The notes under the pieces are model-generated. The model did not search any database. It was not told the DNA's origin and saw only the letters and a program-made list of their open reading frames with translations. DNA of 64,000 nucleotides, taken from contig CM055113.1 of assembly GCA_029204225.1 (NCBI GenBank), positions 19,067,746 to 19,131,745 on the forward strand. The letters run 5' to 3'. Each line of letters opens with the position of its first letter. The first letter of the stretch is position 1. Source of the DNA: Diphasiastrum complanatum. Taxonomy: Eukaryota; Streptophyta; Lycopodiopsida; Lycopodiales; Lycopodiaceae. The translations under genes were made by a program, and so were the position numbers. Shown here piece by piece: positions 1 to 11,830 of this stretch.

Positions 1-453
1 AAATGTAGAACTATGTTATGTAAATGCCAGAGATGAGAACGTTATGTTGTGTTCTCAATTGTTTCAAATAAAGGCTTTCTCAGAGGACTGTGAGTTAGAA
101 GGCATCGACAGTAAAACTGTGGTCGATTTATCTCACCTCTGAAAGCTGCACATATGCCAAATGCAAGTTCTACAGTTGTCACTGAAGAGGAAAATCAACT
201 GGCAAGAGACGGAAGGGCTATCTGATGGGCATCAGAATTTGTATTTCTGTATAATTTAGAAATGTCTGTGCAGTTTTAGAGATGAAAGGCTGAAGCACAA
301 AAGGCTCATGTTTTTCCTTTGAAATTGTTGCACTTTTGCAGTCCACTGTGCTTACTTTCATGATAACCACAGATGACGTACCTTTTTCTTTTTGAGGTTT
401 GGTCTTCTTTTTTGCAAAGCCTCACCTATGTTTTTGGCTTGTTTCATTTCCAG

Positions 454-1559
454 AAAGAAGAACATTTTCAAGCTAGCACAAGGAGAGTACATTGCTCCTG
501 AAAAGATTGAGAATGTCTATCAAAGAAGCAAATTTGTCTCGCAATGTTTTATACATGGTGAGTACAATTTTCACTTTTAGCAACTAGTGCTCTCCATTTA
601 TTTGGCATGAACGCTATTTCTGACTGTGGTTTGCTGATTGCAGGTGATAGTTTTAACTATGCCTTGGTAGCTATTGTTTCCGTTGATCCTGAAACATTGT
701 CTGCATGGGCGAAGTCTAAGGGCATAAAGGTAACTTGCATTTTGGTGCTTGACATTGGCTATTTGCCCAGTTGTCTTTTGGAGGAGTTAAGACTACTTGT
801 CTTCCACTGTGGCAGCATACTTCCCATCAATCTGCTGCCTGAACTGATAACACTGCATGCTAACGGGACTTAGCCAAACTATGGACCCTGCTATGTACTA
901 TGCAGAAGCTCTTGCTGTCAACCAAGTAGGTAAATTTGTGACTGTGATAGGTTAGTTAGTCACTGCCTTATTATTCATTGTGCATGCAGCACGCGGATAA
1001 TCTGGAGAGCCTATGTAAAGATCCTGTAGTAAAAGCCGCTGTTCTAGCAGACATGGATGCAGTGGGTACTGAAGCCAAGGTACTGGCTTTGCAACCTTTT
1101 ACCGATATTTGAAAATGGATGTTGAGACTTTTGCTGTAGTATCAGTAGCCCACAGTTAAATCATTTGAGACATTTCCTTGAAGAGCATTTGATCCAATAG
1201 TTAGACTATACTGTTGGTTGCAGCTAAGGGGGTTTGAGTTTGCGAAGGCAATAACTTTAGTTCACGAGCCATTTTCCTTGGAAAGTGGGCTTCTTACTCC
1301 TACAATGAAGGTAAACTGAATCTCTTGTCAGTGTGCCTACCTGTCACCTCTAGTATTATTTTTCAATTTGAAATAACAGTGAAACTTCTAGACACAAATA
1401 TAAAGACACAAATTCTTTGTTCTATTTGTTGTAAATCTGCATAAATGTTTGCCACAGATTAAACGCCCTCAAGCAAAGGCCTATTTTGCAAAAGCTATAG
1501 AAGACATGTATGCACAGATTGCAGCTCAAGGTGAATCTAATGCACTCAAAGGCTTGTAA
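454..1559 (+). CDS. LACS6/LACS7: Long-chain acyl-CoA synthetase, peroxisomal type (last five coding exons)
   Basis: Five exons, 454-557, 644-729, 990-1079, 1224-1310 and 1458-1559 (TAA), splice in frame with GT donors and AG acceptors. They encode the C-terminal part of an ATP-dependent long-chain acyl-CoA synthetase, which activates fatty acids to acyl-CoA; the closest remembered family members feed peroxisomal beta-oxidation. Visible signatures are [20 protein letters not shown] (carrying the conserved C-terminal lysine region of the AMP-forming superfamily), [30 protein letters not shown] and [20 protein letters not shown]. The rest of the gene lies left of the window; the first arginine codon is split with an exon outside it. 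The protein ends in ALKGL, so no PTS1 tripeptide of the SKL type is present. In Arabidopsis, LACS6 relies on PTS2 alone while LACS7 also has PTS1, so this C-terminus resembles LACS6. Family call is firm; the LACS6 versus LACS7 choice is inference. Confidence 0.93.
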
Positions 1560-1814
1560 AACTCTACACAACCGTGACATATGTAGCATGTCAGCTGGAA
1601 GCTACTCAGCCGCTTATGTTCTGAAATTTTCGTCACCAAATTTGTTGTCAAAGATCTTTGTGATCTTTTCTGTCATTTATTTGCCACTGCAGTCCAACCT
1701 CAGAGCAGTCATTGGCTGGAAGCAATAATATCCAAAGAGTGTATTCATGGGAAATTCAGAAACATGCATTCCATTCTATTGATGTCATTGCTTTGTTGGT
1801 GTGCACTGTGTATT

Positions 1815-1818
<4 letters not shown>
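1560..1818 (+). other. Probable LACS 3' untranslated region
   Basis: This stretch follows the LACS stop codon and contains no coding signature. It is presumably 3' untranslated and downstream sequence. No clear polyadenylation signal was pinned down. Confidence 0.4.

Positions 1819-1874
<56 letters not shown>
1819..1874. repeat. (TC)n microsatellite
   Basis: About 28 uninterrupted TC dinucleotides, some 260 bp downstream of the LACS stop codon. The apparent open frame across it is only the repeat being read. Confidence 0.97.
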
Positions 1875-1884
<10 letters not shown>

Positions 1885-2165
1885 AGGTTCATGTAACCTT
1901 AAGCTTATGAAGTAAACCGAAGGTATTCTGAGCAATGGGACACTATATTCTAACATAAGGTCAGATAGTAAAGCTCTGTTTTTTATTATAGGTTCAGGAA
2001 CTCAAATCTGCAAATTCTAGCACTATTTTAAAGTTCCTTCCTTTCTGGAACGTGTCTTTACAATAGAACAGTTGGGAGGAGTTCACATTGTTTCAAATCA
2101 CACTCCATGGCTGGAACAAGAATTAGCAGTGTGTAAAAGCATTATGAATGACAAAGTCTCCTTGC

Positions 2166-2431
2166 AATGCTAATGGAAGTCAAGTACAAAGGCTTTTAGT
2201 AAGGACATAGGCTCACTAGTAAGTTTTCTGCTTTTGTGTAACCATAACTTGCGGTTCAAATCTGGTAAAATCTTTTAACGTTGAAATTTCATCCTCTTAA
2301 TGCTAATAATGGAAGTAATGTACAAAGGCTTTCAGCAAGAACATAGATTTAGTAGTAACTTATCTGCTTTTGTAAAAGACCATCGCTTGGAGTTGAAATC
2401 TAATAAAATCTTTGAAGGATGAATTTTCATT
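2166..2431. repeat. Diverged tandem duplication of ~130 bp
   Basis: Copy 1 (about 2166-2293) and copy 2 (about 2299-2431) share in order GGAAGT, GTACAAAGGCTTT, AACATAG/GACATAG, TCTGCTTTTGT, AATCTTT and an ATTTTCAT-like end, with scattered substitutions. No coding potential is seen. It may be part of an unrecognised element or a simple local duplication. Confidence 0.75.
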
Positions 2432-4244
2432 GTTTTTTATTATTTTGATTACTTATGCTGTTGTCTGGATGAGCAATAGCATTCCGAGGAAGCCATGGGA
2501 AGTTTTAGGAAGTAGAACTTAGAGCTTGAATTGTTCAGCTATTATCTGAGAGCTTTTTGAACTGAAGGTATAATTGTTTTGTCCAGAAGGATTTGTAGAG
2601 ACAAAATTTGATTTGTAGCAAAACTAGTTTTAAGGTGATTGTACATGAGCATTATAGCAAGGACTTAAATGAAAATGGGTTTTCAATGGCACTTCATGCA
2701 TAGTTGATAATAAAAATCAACCTACGGAAGGGATAAGAAAGACACTGCTTCGGGTGCTGTTGTAAAAGCCTTTGCTACATGAGTTCAAGCACCAGGGCCA
2801 AAGCTTGGGATGGATTATCCTGACATTTTCCTTTGAAGAGTTTTATTTGTTTTGTAATTCTTTAATCTCTTCAGTAAGCACTCAAATGGCAAGATGTTTA
2901 GGTGGAATGTCAGACTTACACGTTAACAGCCACTTTAGCAACAGATGAAGGGGAACAATGCCATAAAAACACATACTATCAGTTTTTAATGTCACAAAAT
3001 GTTGTTTTCCAAGTTATTTTAGTAATGGAACAATGATTTGATTTCTTGTGGGGTTTCCACTAATTTCATATAGTAAAGCTTCAAGTAGAAGATTCAGATC
3101 TACAAGAGAACTGTTTGGAGTCCATGTATGCCAAGTGTGTCGGGCACAAGTTGCATGCATATGTATCATAATTGTCAAATAGGAAAGCCACAACGATTAT
3201 TGAAGCTGTTGTTGGAATACAAATATCTCATGGAAGCGAAAGACAATGACAAGAAAAAAAAGTTTTGATAGGTAGACATCCATTTCTCTGCATCACTTAC
3301 AAGCATTGTGCTTAACATTTATAGGGTTTGAAAATTTTGTAAGGTAATGTTGACCTAATGAACAAAAAGGAAAAGTAAAAAACCGTTGCAAGAAATTGCT
3401 AAGTTGAGAGGTGGCCGAACCGTTATTGTCAGTGGTGACCTGGATTGGCCTTTCAAAAAAGAAGTAGATACCATCATTTTTATTCATGCTTGATTTTGGA
3501 CTTAAAACACCAAGGGTTAGAAACAAGAAAAGAAACAAAAAACATGCCAAACATACCATTGCGTCATGTTGGGTGGATGGGTGATAGTCGTTAGTCCATG
3601 TTGGAAGTGTCAATAGGCACAAAACATTGCGTTGGCGATTGATCGGCCCAATGATGTCAAAATAAGATGTAGAGGACATAGTAGTCTATTGCAGGGAGGA
3701 GCTTCATTTTGAGTGTTGGTTAGTTTGGTTTCACAAACTTGAGAGATAGAAGTGTGTCATTTTGGTTGATTGAGAGATCCTTGATGAATTCCATGAATAT
3801 GTTTGAAGAGATGTTTTGTTTATTTAACTTCTCATTCTAATCAACCCAAGAAAGGTTCATGTATTGATTGAGCATGAACATCTTCAAAACAAAATCAATG
3901 TACTTTATTAGACCATTGAAGGTAGGTATCAAGGTGCTCAAATTTAGAGCGATGAGCACGATTATAATTTTTGGGATGGGGATTGATATTTGAGCCCTCA
4001 TTCTCATTTTTTTTTGTTCATTGTAGTGTACTTAATCAAATAAAAGTACAACTTCGTAAATACAAACGTTCATGTTGAATGGTCGTAAAAGGTATTGATT
4101 TCCATTTTGAAATATAAGTATTGGGCAGGTCTTCAATCACACAAGCAAAAATAAAATTTGTTGAACAATGTTGCGGCCTTATCAATACTAGTTGAGGGCT
4201 AGCTGTTGCACTCATCTAGATTCATCAAAAGACGTTGCCACTAT
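2432..4244. other. Intergenic sequence, no gene recognised
   Basis: AT-rich sequence without convincing exons. A 128-codon open frame on the - strand (3293-3679) has low-complexity, hydrophobic composition and no recognisable motif, so I do not call it a gene. Confidence 0.5.
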
Positions 4245-4494
4245 TTGAATATAGGTTTATTTGGATTATAGGAAAATGTTATGAAGCTCTAAGAGCTTGC
4301 TAGCTTACAAAAAAATTTCAAATCTTTTCAAAAAGAAAATTTGAATTTTCTTTGGGGAGTCGACTCGGATTCCCAAAAACAAAAAATAAATTTATTTTTC
4401 CTAAATTTAAAAAATTCTTTGGTATCCTACTAGGGAGTGCCAGCCTTTAGAGCTTCATGAGTATTTTTTAATAACTGAATTGAACCTTTATTTA
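4245..4494. mobile_element. MITE-like element, copy 1
   Basis: About 250 bp of AT-rich sequence bounded by terminal inverted repeats of roughly 45 bp. The left end reads ATATAGGTTTATTTGGATTA then ATGAAGCTCTAA; the right end contains TTAGAGCTTCAT then AACTGAATTGAACCTTTATT, the diverged reverse complement. There is no open reading frame, as expected of a non-autonomous DNA element. Target-site duplications were not identified. Confidence 0.62.
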
Positions 4495-4544
4495 AGGGCA
4501 ACAATAAAACAGGTTCATTCAAAGATGAAGCTTCAATGATTCCT

Positions 4545-4786
4545 TTGAAATATAGGTTCATTTGGTTATGAAAAAGTGTTTATGGAGCTATAAAACTTAG
4601 CACTTAGACATGATTGTGTGCTCTATAGAGAATAGAACCGATTTTTGATTTTTTTAAAAAATAAAAAACTCAATTTTTTTTTTGAGTCAATTCGGCATGC
4701 TAGTATTTTTTTTTGTACACTTGGCTTGCTAGCCTTTACAGCTCCATGAACATTTTTTTTTTCAAAATAAAGATAAGCCTACATTT
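4545..4786. mobile_element. MITE-like element, copy 2
   Basis: A second element of similar size lies about 50 bp after copy 1. Its left end (AAATATAGGTTCATTTGG, then TTTATGGAGCTATAAA) matches the reverse complement of its right end (TTTACAGCTCCATGAAC, then GATAAGCCTACATTT) and also matches the ends of copy 1. The two belong to one family. Interior sequence is AT-rich and non-coding. Confidence 0.62.
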
Positions 4787-5773
4787 AAAAAATAACATGT
4801 AATGGACCTATTTAAAATTTGCTAATGTGGTTGTTTGTTGACGACAATATCTATCAATTCTCCTGGGTAGTCCTCCATGAAACCATTTGATTTGCATGGG
4901 TATAGGGTATTGCCCTGTCAATTGTTTGATGAGCTTTTTTACCCTACAAGTATATTTCCTTAGGAGTTTATTTTAAAAAAATAGCTTCTTTCTTAATAGT
5001 CTAGGAAATATCCTTAATTTATCAACGTCCAAATTTTTCCTGTTGTTGGATGCTATTGATTCAACTGTGAGACATAACTATATGAATCCTTGGAAGCTTT
5101 TCCTTTAGTTACTCAGAACATATTTTTGAAGAAGTTGATGATGGTACCACCATATTCTCACTATCAAAGTCTTCTAATGAAGTTCATTCTCCTTGATATG
5201 ATCGACCTAAAAAGACTTAAGATGTCGCCTTTGTACTTTGAGAAAATTCCTCTAATTTTGTTGATGGCCATGATGTTTTGGTACTTGAATTCCAGCCTTG
5301 CTCTCATTGTCTTTGTCGTTGTTTCTATTTTTATTCTCTTTCAAGTTTTTGTCGTTCTTTTTGACCAAAAGATCTCTCTCTTTTTGAAAAAGCAACAACT
5401 TTTCACAAACAATTCTTTCAAACCTTACAAGAGGCAATGCAACAACACCATTCTCAACTCTTAAAACAAAAAAACTCTAACCTCACAAAACAACACCACA
5501 AGGCTACACACAACTAACACTCAAAACAAACAAAACACTCACCACTAAGACCATACAATCTCAACACCCATTCAACACAAGCCATATTCACACCCACAAG
5601 ACTATAGGTGTCTAATCCATCTTCGTAATGCATCCTTGAATATTGCTTCTGCTCTGTAAACGTTCTAATAATAAGCATAATCACAAAGAACCATAACGAC
5701 AGAGGTAATTCAAGAGAGAAAAGCAGCAAAAAGAGAAGAACGTGTTTACAGATTCAGTGAAATAGTGAACATT
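4787..5773. other. Leading flank of element A; possible 5' LTR
   Basis: No gene recognised. The final ~270 bp (5500-5771) directly precede a candidate primer-binding site and end in GTGAACA, so they may be the end of a 5' LTR. I could not find a matching 3' LTR, and the left LTR boundary is unknown. The open frame at 5090-5464 has no family signature. Confidence 0.35.
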
Positions 5774-5791
5774 TGGTGCCGTTCCACAACT
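5774..5791 (+). promoter_or_regulatory. Candidate primer-binding site of element A
   Basis: TGGTGCCGTTCC follows a CA-ending sequence by two bases. It resembles the TGGCGCCGTTG-type primer-binding sites I recall for Athila/Tat elements (complementary to a tRNA 3' end), and element A is of that lineage. The match is imperfect and no LTR pair supports it. Confidence 0.4.
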
Positions 5792-5943
5792 GTACACACG
5801 CTCAACCAAGCCATATCTCAATCTCCTGTGTTGCAACACCATCGTCTGAGAGCTCCTACACATTCATTGACGAGCTCATCCCTTCGGTTTGGACCGAAGT
5901 CTTGCTCGTTTCTCAAATGGAGTCTCACGATCCTCACCACGAC

Positions 5944-6672
5944 GAGCTCGACAATCTCAACTGGAGCCGGACCACTACCTCATACCTCTCGACCGAATAA
6001 AACCGTTATATCTCAATCGGACCCTTCAGAAAAAAAAAAAATTCACCCGATGTGCTCTAAAAAAAAAACTCGACCGGAGCACTGCCATCAATTCTCAACC
6101 GGAGCATTTCGCTCGCATCTCAACCGGAGTGCTCAGTAAAAACTCGACCGGAGCACTGCCATCAATTCTCAACTGGAGTGCTCAGTAAAAACTCGATCGG
6201 AGCACTGCCATCAATTCTCAACCGGAGTGCTCAGTAAAAACTCGACCGGAGCACTGCCATCAATTCTCAACCGGAGTGCTCAGTAAAAAAACTCGACCCG
6301 AGCACTGCCATCACATCTCAACCGGAGTGTTCAGTCCAATCTCGATCGAAGCACCTTGTTCAGATCTCGACCGCAGCACTTCCGTCAGCTCTTGACAGAA
6401 GCATTCCGCTCACATCTCAACCAAAGAACTCTCCTCAGATCTTGACCGGAACACTCTACTCAGATCTCGACCGAAGCACTCTTCTCAAATCTCAACCGGA
6501 GCACTCTGCTCAAATCTCAACCGGAACACTACTCTTGAATCTCAATCGGAGGACACAGTCCCCTCTCAACCGACGGCCTACTTCCAATCTCAACAGGAGC
6601 CGGAACCCTGTCAAATTTCAACCAGAGCCGGAACCTCACTCAAGTTTCGACCGATGCACATCCGTCCTTGAC
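5944..6672 (+). repeat. Minisatellite array in the element A leader (~25-bp core)
   Basis: Tandem units built on the core CTC(G/A)ACCG(G/A)AGCA. Between about 6066 and 6300 they form a regular higher-order unit of about 50 bp made of two 25-bp halves, one carrying CTCGACCGGAGCACTGCCAT and the other CTCAACCGGAGTGCTCAG. Units diverge towards gag. The same core recurs at 13432-14215 and 14818-14975 in the same orientation. Confidence 0.9.
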
Positions 6673-6842
6673 CGTCACAAACCGCAGTAGACCGCAATAT
6701 TACAATTTACGGCCTTCAAACGACCATCCCAAACTGAAATCAACCCGTAACAGACCACAACACCCGCATTCTGACAACCGTATCCACCATCCCAGAGTGC
6801 ACGAGTTTATTTCCACCATCCTATGACACTCTACGAGCTGTC

Positions 6843-8975
6843 ATGGATCGCCCTAACGATCCGAATACTACAGAGGACTATCCACCAGAGATGGTCTCCC
6901 CATCTACCAAACAGGCTCGATTTAACATGTATTCCAAGATGAAATCCCAAGTCCAAGAGCCATCCACAAACCCATTCGACAGATGGGAACCTATGCGTTA
7001 TGAAGCTCCATACGAACAACCACAATTCCATGCTGCCGAATCATCCCATGCACGAGCTCACTTAAACGGAGCTTTCGCAAATAATATTCCACGTACTGAA
7101 AAAAGGACCCCAAAGCTAGACTTACCTAAGTACGATGGTAACACTGATCCACAACAATTTCTCCAAGTCTTTGAGAACGCCTATGACGTCTATGGCGAGA
7201 CATCACCAGAGGCCATGGTACAGCTCTTCTCGATGACCATGATTGATCGCGCACGAGAGTGGTTTTTAAACCTTGATCGTGAAGATAAACGTGATTGGTT
7301 ACTCTTGAAAGAGGCATTTATCAAACGGTTCAAGCCTTTTCACTTGATAGAAAGTCCTTTTGTCAGTAATATCAAAATGACAAAAGACGAAAAAGTACGT
7401 AACTATATTGAACGATTTAAACGATTAAAAAGTCAGGTACAAGAGCAACCTACCGAGTCCATGCTCATCATTTGGTTCCTCGTTGGACTTCCCCGATCGA
7501 TTAGACGTGAACTTTGTTCCAATGATGAATATACGTCATTGAAACAAGCCATGTCTGCTGCCATTCGAGAAGAAGACGAGGGCTCAGATGTTGAGGAACC
7601 ACGAGAACGGAGAGCAAATCATGCTGTCCAAGAAGCTCGACCAAACGATGACACACAAGAACAGTTATGGAAAACACAGATGAAATTGCTTAATCAGCAA
7701 CACCAACAACAGATGGAGAAACTCACCAAAGAGTTTCAAAACACTCTTAAGTCTATCCAAAGTTCGATGCCAGGTCAGTTACCCACTGGCCAAATCCATC
7801 ATAGACGAGAGAACACGTGGTGCCCTCACTGCCGAGGTACACACACTGGTAATGAGTGCCCTTCATACCAACCGGTCCCAAATACCTCCTTGATCAAATG
7901 TGAAATCTGTGACTTTATGGGGCATACCTCCCTTTATTGCTATTATAACCCGAGTAATCAACCTCACAACTAGTTAGGAGGACATTATCAACCTCCTCGA
8001 CAACCATTTGTTTCACAGCAACAACACACGTCCTATCCACTGCTAAACAACCAGATCCATATACAAGAGTTGCCCAAACCACGTAGACATCAACCTCAAC
8101 AACAGCTGGCACTCTTAGGACCACCACCACGAGGACAACAAGATCTAGGAGCACAAAAAAATAGACATCCTCGAGAGTCTGCACACACACACCTGGTAGA
8201 AAACTCCTACGATCAATCATATCATCCTGATACATCAATTCCATCATCTAGCAATCACCTGTATCAAATCGACAACTCATGCTCGTGCAAACAAGCTGAG
8301 AATTCCACACCACAAGACAACCCAACTCAGCTAGCCATCCAAGATTGTTATGCTATCGCCATCGGACCCATGAGTAACCGCTGCCTTATTTGTGGGGAAA
8401 CAGGACATTTCATGGCTGACTATAAAGTTAAAAACCAATACCATGCAGAATGTCCCGACTGTGTTCGCAAACACAGCTTCAAAGACTGTCCTAAACAACC
8501 TAACAGGATCCTTCCAACACGTCATATCACATCCGAACCTGTTAGAGTTCTTACTAGAGCACAACGCCAACAACACGAACAACAGCAAAACCATAGACAA
8601 TCAGCTGACCCACATGGAAGCCATTTGACGGCCTCCACAGCACCAAAAGATTACCCAGACCCAAAAGTGGAACAAAGACAATACAACAAATTTCGAGATG
8701 AATTTTTGCGAGAGGAAAAACATATGAACAGTCCGTTATCAGCTCATATCCCCGAAAAAGAGCAATCCCTCCAAGGACTTGAAGTATTTTCTGACCTCCT
8801 GCAAGCTCAACTCACCATGCCATTCCGTAGTGCTATCAAATCCTTCACCGGACTTCAACGTTATATCCATCATAGTTTTCAGCTGCCTCCTATTCGTGAT
8901 GAACAACGAAAACCAGAAGCGATTCCTGAAATTTCTCAGATTCCTCTGAATCTGATAAATATAGGTGTTGCTTAG
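6843..8975 (+). pseudogene. gag: Element A gag (capsid and nucleocapsid), TAG-interrupted
   Basis: Opens with ATG (MDRPNDPN) at 6843. Residues ~90-260 hold a retrotransposon gag domain (LDLPKYDGNTDPQQFLQVFE and FIKRFKPF), followed by a glutamine-rich helical stretch. Four zinc-knuckle-like motifs follow in two pairs: CPHCRGTHTGNEC (7821) with CEICDFMGHTSLYC (7900), and CLICGETGHFMADY (8382, last Cys replaced by Tyr) with CPDCVRKHSFKDC (8451). A TAG at 7971-7973 splits the frame between the pairs, but the same frame continues to another TAG at 8973. The protein would package element RNA in virus-like particles. Both stops can be explained by CAG to TAG change. Confidence 0.82.
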
Positions 8976-9719
8976 GGGAATAGCATCACACTACCCTTGT
9001 CCTATAAAGATTATCCCGCAGTATCTGCTATCCTTGATAGCGGATCAGGCGTCGTGTCATTGGCAAAGTCATGGGGATTCAATACCCTTGATCAACCATG
9101 ATATAAACTTCGTATGGCTGATCAACGAGTTACCGACCGTGCTGGTCATTTATCTAATATAAAAGTTCGAATAGCAGGTGTCAAGTTTATCATCGATTGT
9201 GTCATCTTAGACTTACCAGAAGATGCCAATACGTATAAACTCCTTCTTGGTACACTCTGGCTCCAGATGGCCGGTGTCGTCCAAGACTGGAAGAACAACA
9301 AAATTACCTTTGGCAACCACGATAAACGAGTCACGGTTGACTCAAATGGCCATGTCAAGCTCGCCAAGGTATACGATGATTGGTCATCTACAACATATGA
9401 CAAATCAGATAGTGTCCCGATCCAATCAAAAGGACACTATACACGAACAACAGACATAATCAATTGGGGTCATGTACTAGCTACCGTGGACTATGCAGAT
9501 TTAAATCGATGTCATATCGAAACGGCTGCAGAAGATGTGGATATTCCTCCATCTTCTACGGACATTGACACACCCATCATTTCCCTCATGATGATAGACC
9601 CCATTCCTATAGCTTGGTGCCCAGGAGAACCTAGTGTCTCTACTGCCCATGTTTCGGAAGAAGGTATTCTTTCCATGGAGGATGTCGAAATGACGGATGA
9701 TCATGTACTCCTCTATTAG
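8976..9719 (+). pseudogene. pro: Element A retropepsin (aspartic protease) region
   Basis: This continues the gag frame without a shift. The catalytic motif ILDSGSGVVS lies at 9031-9060, followed after a TGA (9099-9101) by YKLRMADQ, VRIAGVKFIIDCVILDLP and YKLLLGTLWLQ, the usual flap and GR.WL-like elements of plant gypsy proteases. It would cleave the polyprotein. The TGA is explicable as CGA to TGA. A TAG at 9717 separates it from the reverse transcriptase although the frame is unchanged. Confidence 0.78.
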
Positions 9720-11221
9720 ATGCTCAACGTTATCCGTCCAAATATTCCTAAGGAGATCAAGTCACCAGGACCGTTGGCTCATGTCCAACTAACATCCAAA
9801 GTACCAAACACACAAGCATATAGGCCCAAAACCAAAGTATATACCTGGGACGTGTATCTCGATAAAGTTTGGGATACAATCGACGATGATATGGCAAGTG
9901 AGGCCACAACACCACCCATTCAAAAATCACAAAAACCTCGATTACAAAAAAATCTCATTATTGCTAGAAAATTAACCGAGCGACAAATACATATGCGTGC
10001 GAAGCTTAAACAGCCAATCAAGCCCTTGTCAGAGGGGACAAACAACAAACACTCCGACAAAGCTTCCACGTCTGATAAAGAATCACCTCAAATGATTCCT
10101 AAAGTCTCAGAACATTTTGTGGACCCACCTTTCGATCTTCCACAGAAGTTCAAAGACTTTACACTGGATGACGTTGTTATCCAGTTACCGCAGCCACATC
10201 GGGAACCTACACCAAGTTTCAATTTCTTTGAAGGACCTGCTAAGACAATTCCACTAAATCTTAAATATCCTGACGAGGACATAGATCGAATAGTTCATGT
10301 TGGTGCACATTTGTCATCCACCCAACTGTCTGATCTAGAGACTTTATTACGCAAATACAGGGATGTATTTGCATGGAATTATACAGAGATGAAAGGAATC
10401 CCCCCTGAAATAGTAGTACATCGGATTCCTCTAGAAGACAATGCTAAGCCCGTTAGAGCTAAACCTTACCGCAGTAACCCAGTCTATCATGAGAGGATCG
10501 ACGAAGATATTAAGAAATTGCTGGATGCTGGCTTCATTTATGAAGTCCAACATACTGATTGGGTATCACCCATTGTGGTTGTACCCAAGAAAAACGACAA
10601 GCTTCATATCTGTATTGACCTCAAGAACCTTAATGCGGTTACGAAGAAAGACCATTTTTCCTATTAGAGGAAATGGCAGGAGTTGAAGCTTTCAGGTTCT
10701 TGGATGGGTTCAGTGGCTATTTCCTTGTTCAAATAGCCCCGGAAGATAAACATAAAACAACTTTTGCCATAGAGAGTGGCGTTTACGCTTATAACGTTAT
10801 GCCTTTTGGCTTATGTAACGCCCCCTCAACATTCCAACGGGTCATGCAACTAGCCTTTCAAGATCTGTTACATCGGGTGGTCGAGATTTATCTCGACGAT
10901 CTAGGTGTACATTCTTCCGCTGCTACGCACCTAGACGCCTTGGAGAAAATCTTCATTCGCTGTCGTAGGTTCGGCATCTCACTAAACCCTGATAAATGCC
11001 AAATGTGGGTCACCCACGGGGTTGTACTCGGGCATATAATATCAAAGGACGGTATTTCTACCGACCCGTCAAAAATCAAGGTTATCGTGGACATGCCCCT
11101 ACCTGCAACAGTGAAGGAAGTATATGTCTTCCTCGGTCATACCAACTACTATCGCATCTTTATAATCGACTATGCCGACAAGGCACGTCTCGTTTATTTA
11201 GTTGTGGTAGATCCTCGCTAG
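9720..11221 (+). pseudogene. pol (RT): Element A reverse transcriptase
   Basis: The N-terminal part (9720-10667) carries MKGIPPEIVVHRI, AKPYRSNPVYHERI, DWVSPIVVVPKK and CIDLKNLNAVTKKDHF. About 25 bases are then missing, which shifts the frame. The second part (10673-11221) holds FRFLDGFSGYF, MPFGLCNAPSTFQRVM, the catalytic YLDDLGVHS at 10889 (the usual residue after DD is changed) and GHIISKDGISTDPSK. A TAG at 11219 ends the frame just before the RNase H. The domain would copy element RNA into DNA; this copy cannot yield an intact enzyme. Confidence 0.85.
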
Positions 11222-11830
11222 ACCAAAGAACGAATTAAGGCCTTTGAGGAGTTGAAGACAACACTCACAACGGCTCCCATACTCCGCTCGCCAGATTACA
11301 CGACGGGATTCCATGTGCATACTGACGCAAGTAAGTATGCCATTGGGGGTCTTCTTGCACAACCAAACGAGTATGGCAAGGACTTTCCCATACGTTTCTT
11401 AAACAGGCAACTGGTGCCTGCTGAAGTAAACTATACCACTACCGAGAGAGAAGCATTGGCAATGGTCTATGCGGTACAACAACTACGACATTATTTATTA
11501 GGCCAGACCTTTGCTTTCTACACAAATCATCAAGCACTCCTATATATCGTTAATAAGTCCTATAAGACGGGACGAATAGCTCGATGGCTACTAATTTTGG
11601 AGGAACTTAATTTCCGTATAGTCGTTCGGAAAGGGTCCCAACATTTCATGGTGGATCACCTTTCCAGACTACCAAGTGCTGAAAAAGCAACTGCACCAGT
11701 CAACGATGATCTTCCTGATGCATGCCTTTTTCAGATCGATGCCACACCCCTATGGGTTGAGGAGATCACTCAGTTCCTCACAACAGACCGACTAAAAGAA
11801 GGTCTGTGTACAACGAATTTTTTTTTTTTT
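11222..11830 (+). pseudogene. pol (RNH): Element A RNase H domain
   Basis: In the same frame as the second reverse transcriptase segment. Recognisable are APILRSPDYTTGFHVHTDAS with GGLLAQ (first catalytic Asp in TDAS), YTTTEREALAMVYAVQQLRH, LLGQTFAFYTNHQALLY (where the usual TDH has become TNH) and MVDHLSRLPS. It would degrade RNA in RNA-DNA hybrids. The domain ends at a run of 13 T (11818-11830), across which coding shifts into another frame. Confidence 0.82.

Noticed and set aside
1-453. Search for the preceding LACS exon (the segment ending IIDR)
   Set aside because: No sequence encoding the expected GD.G-type motif is present; the preceding exon is outside the window.
5090-5464. 124-codon + strand frame with a hydrophobic centre
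   Set aside because: No family signature, biased to Phe/Leu/Val from AT/T-rich sequence, and the opposite strand is also open.
5765-6690. Overlapping + strand frames in the leader array (ECS/STG-like peptides)
   Set aside because: Same cause: repeat translation before the gag ATG, with no start context or family match.
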